From assembly GCA_028689735.1 (NCBI GenBank), contig JAQVCP010000006.1, positions 1 through 64,000 on the forward strand: a DNA stretch of 64,000 bases. Reading direction: 5' to 3'. Shown here in pieces: positions 59,730 to 64,000 of this stretch (position 1 is its first letter; each line of letters starts with the position of its first letter). The stretch comes from Hespellia sp. (GTDB taxonomy: Bacteria; Bacillota; Clostridia; Lachnospirales; Lachnospiraceae). The notes under the pieces are model-generated. The model was not told where the DNA came from, ran no database searches, and saw nothing but the letters and a program-made list of their open reading frames with translations. Position numbers and translations under genes: made by a program.

Positions 59730-61127
59730 ATGAAAGAGAAAGTTCAGGTTTTTGGAAGGTTTTTAAGTGGCATGGTTATGCCAAACATCGGCGCATTTAT
59801 CGCCTGGGGTTTAATTACAGCATTATTTATTGAAACAGGATGGCTGCCAAATGCAAAGCTTGCAGAATTAGTTGGACCAATGTCTCAGGTTCTGCTTCCA
59901 CTGCTGATTGCATACACAGGTGGTACAGTTGTTCATGGTCAGCGCGGTGGTGTTATCGGTGCAATCGCAGCAATGGGTGTTATCGTTGGAGCTGACATTC
60001 CGATGTTCATCGGAGCAATGGCAGTTGGACCATTAGCAGCATGGCTTCTTAAGAAATTTGACAAATGGGCAGAGAACAAAGTAAAAGCCGGATTCGAAAT
60101 GTTAGTTAATAACTTTTCACTTGGTATCTTAGGAGCAATCCTTTGCGGCGTTTCTATGTTTGCAATTCAGCCACTTGTTACAGGCTTAAATGGAGTAATG
60201 GAAGCAGGAGTTGGTTTCTTCGTAGATCATGGTTTACTTCCACTGGCAAGTATCTTTATCGAACCTGCTAAAGTATTATTCCTTAACAACGCGATTAACC
60301 ACGGTATTTTATCACCACTTGGAATCAAACAGGTTGAAGAAGTTGGAAAATCTATCTTCTTCTTATTAGAAGCTAACCCAGGTCCTGGACTTGGAGTGTT
60401 ACTTGCATATTGTATCGCAGGAAAAGGAAATGCAAAGAGTACAGCTCCAGGAGCAGTAATCATTCACTTCCTCGGTGGTATCCATGAAATTTATTTCCCA
60501 TATATCCTCATGAACCCACTGCTGCTCCTTTCAACAATGGCAGGTGGTGCAACAGGTATCTTCTTCTTCAACTTATTTAACGTAGGTCTTACAGCACCGG
60601 CTTCACCGGGAAGTATCCTTGCAATCCTTGCAATGGCTGAGAGACACAGTTACCTCGGACTTGTTATCGGTGTAGCAGCAGCAACAGCAGTATCCTTTGT
60701 AATCTCCTTGTTCATCCTGAGATTTGCAGCAAAAGATGTATCTCTCGAAGATGCACAGGCTAAGAAAGACAGCATGAAGAATCAGTCAAAAGGAATTGCA
60801 ACAGAGACGGCTGGAACAGAAGCAGCACAGACTAAAATTGCTTCTAAAGTAACAAAAATCGCATTTGCTTGTGATGCAGGAATGGGCTCATCTGCAATGG
60901 GCGCAACGGTTTTGAAAAAGAAAATCGCTGCAGCAGGAATTGAAGGAATTGAAGTAATACATACACCGGTTTCCTCTATTCCACAGGATGTTCAGCTGGT
61001 TGTAACACACGAAGAGCTTGGCGAACGTGCAGCACACAGTAATCCGGATGCACAATTAGTTCTGATTACAAACTTCCTTGCAGCACCACAGTACGACACC
61101 GTGGTAGAACAGCTGAAAAATCAATAA
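59730..61127 (+). CDS. mtlA: PTS mannitol transporter subunit IICB
   Basis: A 465-residue protein that brings in mannitol and phosphorylates it to mannitol-1-phosphate. The IIC membrane domain (about 1-335) has GGIHEIYFPYIL and EANPGPGLGVLLAY; the IIB domain (about 372-465) has the phospho-Cys loop FACDAGMGSSAMGA. There is no IIA domain, which should be encoded separately downstream of the window. AGAGAGGTG precedes the ATG. Confidence 0.95.
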   Translation: MKEKVQVFGRFLSGMVMPNIGAFIAWGLITALFIETGWLPNAKLAELVGPMSQVLLPLLIAYTGGTVVHGQRGGVIGAIAAMGVIVGADIPMFIGAMAVGPLAAWLLKKFDKWAENKVKAGFEMLVNNFSLGILGAILCGVSMFAIQPLVTGLNGVMEAGVGFFVDHGLLPLASIFIEPAKVLFLNNAINHGILSPLGIKQVEEVGKSIFFLLEANPGPGLGVLLAYCIAGKGNAKSTAPGAVIIHFLGGIHEIYFPYILMNPLLLLSTMAGGATGIFFFNLFNVGLTAPASPGSILAILAMAERHSYLGLVIGVAAATAVSFVISLFILRFAAKDVSLEDAQAKKDSMKNQSKGIATETAGTEAAQTKIASKVTKIAFACDAGMGSSAMGATVLKKKIAAAGIEGIEVIHTPVSSIPQDVQLVVTHEELGERAAHSNPDAQLVLITNFLAAPQYDTVVEQLKNQ

Positions 61128-61245
61128 ATATTCTTCTTTCCTATAAGGAAAAAGTGGATTATAATTATATAAAGAAAGACGAAGTGGCGGGGCAGAACGA
61201 ATGATAAGTGTTCGTTTTGCTTTCCACTATGTTGAAATAATCAGA

Positions 61246-61289
61246 ATACTGACACAGTCTGTTTTGGGGGAAATGGACGGTGTCAGTAT
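61246..61289 (+). promoter_or_regulatory. inverted repeat between the two mtlA-type genes
   Basis: ATACTGACAC (61246-61255) and GTGTCAGTAT (61280-61289) are perfect 10-base arms around 24 bases, in the 207-base gap. It lacks a T run and so is more likely an operator or mRNA structure than a terminator. An ACGAAT/TTCGT repeat also lies near 61200. Confidence 0.5.
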
Positions 61290-61334
61290 ACTTGCGTTTA
61301 TAAACAGGGATGAATGCTATGAGGGTGGGAACGG

Positions 61335-62789
61335 ATGAAAAAGAGGATACAAAAAGTTGGAAAATTTTACAGCGGGATTATCATGAAATATATTGGAATC
61401 TTTCTCTTTGTGGGACTGGTGTCTGTCTGCTTTGGGAAAAATGGCTGGTATCCGTATGAAGCCATGTCTAACATATCGGGAACGGTTTATGATATCCTGC
61501 TTCCCTGTCTGATTGGTTTTGCCGCGGGTGAGGCAATCGGCATGGATTCCGGTGGCGTGGTGGGGCTGCTGGCCACGGTTGGGGTTGTGGCAGCGGATGC
61601 ACGAATTGGAATTCTGGGAGCAATGATCATAGGACCAATCTGTGGTTTCTTCTGTAAAAAAGTCCTTAACAAATTGCTTGAGAAGACAAGGGCAAGTCTG
61701 CAGATGCTGACGAAAAATCTGATGATTGCAGTCGCAGGATGTATTTTCTGTCTCTTTGGCCATTTTGTTCTTGCTCCAATGCTGAGTGTGCTGTCAACGG
61801 CCATGTCTTACGGGATTGATTATCTGATTTCAGAACGTTGGATTGTGCTGAGCAGTATTATTATCGAGCCGACAAAAGTGCTGTTTCTGAACAATGGTGT
61901 GAACCATGCAATTCTGACACCACTGGGGGTACAGCAGGTAGAGGTATCTGGGAAATCTGTCCTGTTTTTGCTGGAGACGAACCCGGGACCGGGACTTGGA
62001 GTACTTTTAGCGCTTCTGTGCAGAAAAAAAGAAAAAAGAGAGCAGTATGCAGCTGGCTTATTCGTGCAGGGAATCGGTGGAATCCATGAAGTATATTTTC
62101 CGTTCATTCTGTCCAATTTATGGCTGATTTTTCCATTGATTGCAGGTGGTATGGCTGGAACGGCATCCTTTCTGTCGCTTGGAGCTGGTCTGCAGGCACC
62201 GGTGTCACCGGGCAGTATTCTGACAATCCTGCTGATGGCAGGACGGAGCGACTTCATGGAAGTACTGGCGGGAATCGGTGTATCGGTTGTGGTATCATTT
62301 ACTGTTGCATGGTTTGTGTTGTTTTTTCAACATAGATGGAAGAAAGATTCGTTGAATGCTTCTTTATATGAAGCGAATGTGAATCGGATATCTGAAGACA
62401 TGGGGACAGAAGACGGAACCTCAGAGATGGAAATTGCAGGAAAAAACGGGGATGGTGCAGAAGATTTGGAAATGCATGCTGTTGGAATCGGAAGAGATGA
62501 GGTAAAAAGAATTGGCTTTTTATGCGATGGCGGAGTCGGATCCAGCGTCATGGGAGCAGCTATTTTCCGAAGACAGCTGAAAGCATGCGGCATCGCAGGA
62601 ATCGAGGTCTCTGCGTATGCAGCATCAGAAGCACCGGAAGATCTGGACCTGATCGTGTGTCAAAAGGATTTTGCGGAAATGCTGCCGGATGCCTGCAGAA
62701 AAAAACAGATTTTCTCACTGGACAATCTGGTCAGCAGTGAAAGTTATACGGAATTATTGGTAGAGATTCAAAAGAGAAGGGGAGAGTAA
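61335..62789 (+). CDS. divergent second PTS mannitol-type IICB protein
   Basis: A 484-residue paralogue of the preceding MtlA. IIC motifs are kept (EPTKVLFLNNGVNHAILTPLG; ETNPGPGLGVLLA; GGIHEVYFPFIL) and the IIB loop FLCDGGVGSSVMGA keeps the phospho-Cys. The linker between domains is longer and acidic, and overall similarity to MtlA is modest. It may transport a different polyol or act as a sensor for the regulator. Its stop overlaps the start of the regulator gene (TAATG), so the two are translationally coupled. Confidence 0.9.
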   Translation: MKKRIQKVGKFYSGIIMKYIGIFLFVGLVSVCFGKNGWYPYEAMSNISGTVYDILLPCLIGFAAGEAIGMDSGGVVGLLATVGVVAADARIGILGAMIIGPICGFFCKKVLNKLLEKTRASLQMLTKNLMIAVAGCIFCLFGHFVLAPMLSVLSTAMSYGIDYLISERWIVLSSIIIEPTKVLFLNNGVNHAILTPLGVQQVEVSGKSVLFLLETNPGPGLGVLLALLCRKKEKREQYAAGLFVQGIGGIHEVYFPFILSNLWLIFPLIAGGMAGTASFLSLGAGLQAPVSPGSILTILLMAGRSDFMEVLAGIGVSVVVSFTVAWFVLFFQHRWKKDSLNASLYEANVNRISEDMGTEDGTSEMEIAGKNGDGAEDLEMHAVGIGRDEVKRIGFLCDGGVGSSVMGAAIFRRQLKACGIAGIEVSAYAASEAPEDLDLIVCQKDFAEMLPDACRKKQIFSLDNLVSSESYTELLVEIQKRRGE

Positions 62790-64000
62790 TGGGATTTTCG
62801 ACACGTATCAAACAGATTTTGATTGTTCTCTTGCAGGAGGCGGAGCCAGTCTCTGTTCAATATCTGGCAGAAAAAATCGGAGTGAGCAAACGGACTACCC
62901 AGCGTGAACTTGGTTACATCGATTCGGACTTGAAACATTATCCACTCACATTTATGAGTAAGACCGGAGTGGGCGTATGGCTGGAAGGTACTGCAGAGGA
63001 AAAGGAGCAGCTCCTTCATAAGCTCCTTCAGGGCGATCAGTTCGATGTTATGAACAAGGAAGAACGAAGAAAGCGGCTGATTCTGGAAATTTTAAGGGAT
63101 AAAGGTCTGAAAAAATTGTTTTACTACAGCAGTCAGTTTCAGGTGAGCGAGGCGACAATCAGTAATGATCTGGAGGCCATTGAACCGTGGCTTAATGCTC
63201 AGAATCTTTTTATTGTGCGCAAGCCGGGATGCGGTGTGGATGTTCAGGGAACAGAGGAGGAATACCGCAAGGCAATCCGTATCTTTATCGATGAAAATAT
63301 GAACTCGGATTTTATCAGAGAATCCTATGAATTCTCAGAGACAGAGGGAGGGAAAAAGCGCGGAATTGAAAATCTCAAAAACAGTGAGATTGGGCAGATT
63401 CTCAATGACAATATCCTGAAAAAAGTTGTCAATACCATTCTGGGGCTGGACAATGAGCGGGTGCTGAACCTGACGGAGAACTCTTATGTTGGTCTGGTGC
63501 TCCACGTTTCCATAGCAATTAACCGCATTATCAAGAATGAGATGATTGAGACTAATGAGGAGCTCATTCACGATGTGGCCAAGGATGAGGACTTTGCTCT
63601 GGCGGAGCAGATTGTAACTGCTCTGGAGGAAGAGTTTGATATCGAAATTCCGGAGATGGAGATTTATTATATCTGCCTTCATATTAAAGGAGCCAAGCAT
63701 CAGAAGGTTGCCTTCAAGGAAACGGAGACAGTGGAGATGGAGCGCAAAGAGCTGCAGAAGCTGGTCAATGCTATGATCAATGCATTTGACGAGGAACAGG
63801 CGTATTTGTTGAAACAGGATGACGAATTTATCCAGGGTCTGCTCGCGCATCTTCAGCCGACGATGATCCGGATTATGTATCATATGCAGATTCAGAATCC
63901 GGTGCTGGAGGATATCAAGAAAGGATATCAGGAAGTATATGAAAAATGTCTGAAGGTGTCAAAGGTGCTGGCGGATTGGATTGGACAACCGGTGCCAGAG
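62789..64000 (+). CDS. mtlR: PRD-containing transcriptional regulator of the mannitol PTS (MtlR-like), 3' truncated by window
   Basis: At least 404 residues, running off the window end. Seen: an N-terminal HTH (VSVQYLAEKIGVSKRTTQREL), a second HTH (SSQFQVSEATISNDLEAIEPWL), and two PTS regulation domains (about 195-290, with VGLVLHVSIAINRI, and about 300-400, with a second His-containing LLAHLQPTMIRI). EIIB and EIIA-like domains would be expected in the missing part. It would activate the mannitol genes, with activity set by PTS phosphorylation. Start by TAATG overlap with the upstream gene. Confidence 0.9.
   Translation, partial: MGFSTRIKQILIVLLQEAEPVSVQYLAEKIGVSKRTTQRELGYIDSDLKHYPLTFMSKTGVGVWLEGTAEEKEQLLHKLLQGDQFDVMNKEERRKRLILEILRDKGLKKLFYYSSQFQVSEATISNDLEAIEPWLNAQNLFIVRKPGCGVDVQGTEEEYRKAIRIFIDENMNSDFIRESYEFSETEGGKKRGIENLKNSEIGQILNDNILKKVVNTILGLDNERVLNLTENSYVGLVLHVSIAINRIIKNEMIETNEELIHDVAKDEDFALAEQIVTALEEEFDIEIPEMEIYYICLHIKGAKHQKVAFKETETVEMERKELQKLVNAMINAFDEEQAYLLKQDDEFIQGLLAHLQPTMIRIMYHMQIQNPVLEDIKKGYQEVYEKCLKVSKVLADWIGQPVPE

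Overview
The window reads as chromosomal DNA of an anaerobic, probably gut-dwelling Firmicute, most likely a member of the Lachnospiraceae (Clostridia). The evidence is a glycyl-radical-enzyme microcompartment of the 1,2-propanediol type, an NAD-linked trimeric [FeFe] hydrogenase, a BofA-family sporulation protein, a Gram-positive Tad pilus cluster, a class B sortase, strong AGGAGG ribosome binding sites and a large Firmicute-type SRP RNA. The family assignment is inference; no 16S gene is present.

Region 1 (about 0.3-16.7 kb) is one catabolic unit, almost all on the plus strand: glycyl radical diol dehydratase and its activase, five microcompartment shell proteins (one trimer type, three hexamer type, one pentamer type), a flavoprotein-like protein, two CoA-acylating aldehyde dehydrogenases, an S-adenosylmethionine synthetase, PduL phosphotransacylase, an EutJ-like ATPase and an iron alcohol dehydrogenase. 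Together they would turn 1,2-propanediol (from fucose or rhamnose) into propionaldehyde inside a shell and disproportionate it to propanol and propionyl-CoA / propionyl-phosphate, recycling NAD and CoA. It is followed by a PocR-domain sensor kinase and an AraC-type response regulator. Both have lost their usual phosphotransfer residues, and the regulator gene carries an in-frame TAG stop.

Region 2 (16.9-19.6 kb) is housekeeping: Sua5, upp, dCMP deaminase, BofA. Region 3 (19.65-28.5 kb) is a Tad/Flp pilus operon behind a good sigma-A promoter and a roughly 245-nt structured leader: TadZ, TadA, TadB, TadC-like, Flp-like pilin, DUF5702, two TadE-like proteins, prepilin peptidase and a DUF6382-like protein. 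Small hairpin repeats and a 57-bp tandem duplication lie between its genes.

Region 4 (28.6-46.4 kb) is a mixed stretch: rhomboid protease, orphan soluble histidine kinase, HIT protein, ECF sigma factor, MurG, DUF4367-like and secreted proteins, an unexplained long inverted-repeat element with a C9 tract, TSCPD and YwaF-like proteins, a degenerate GGDEF-EAL protein, phosphopantetheinyl transferase, VanY-like carboxypeptidase, glnB-amtB with terminator-like hairpins in front of both genes, an HTH protein with acidic 8-residue repeats, dGTPase, DUF6128-like protein and tRNA adenosine deaminase.

Region 5 (46.45-64 kb) holds the SRP RNA, a 1167-residue GGDEF-EAL-PAS-PAS-GGDEF protein, an aldo/keto reductase, the hydCBA hydrogenase operon, an orphan Hpt protein, a LUD protein, sortase B, DUF951, the rpsF-ssb-rpsR operon, and a mannitol PTS locus with two tandem IICB genes and a PRD regulator that runs off the end. 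No tRNA, 5S/16S/23S rRNA, CRISPR array, transposase or prophage gene was recognised.
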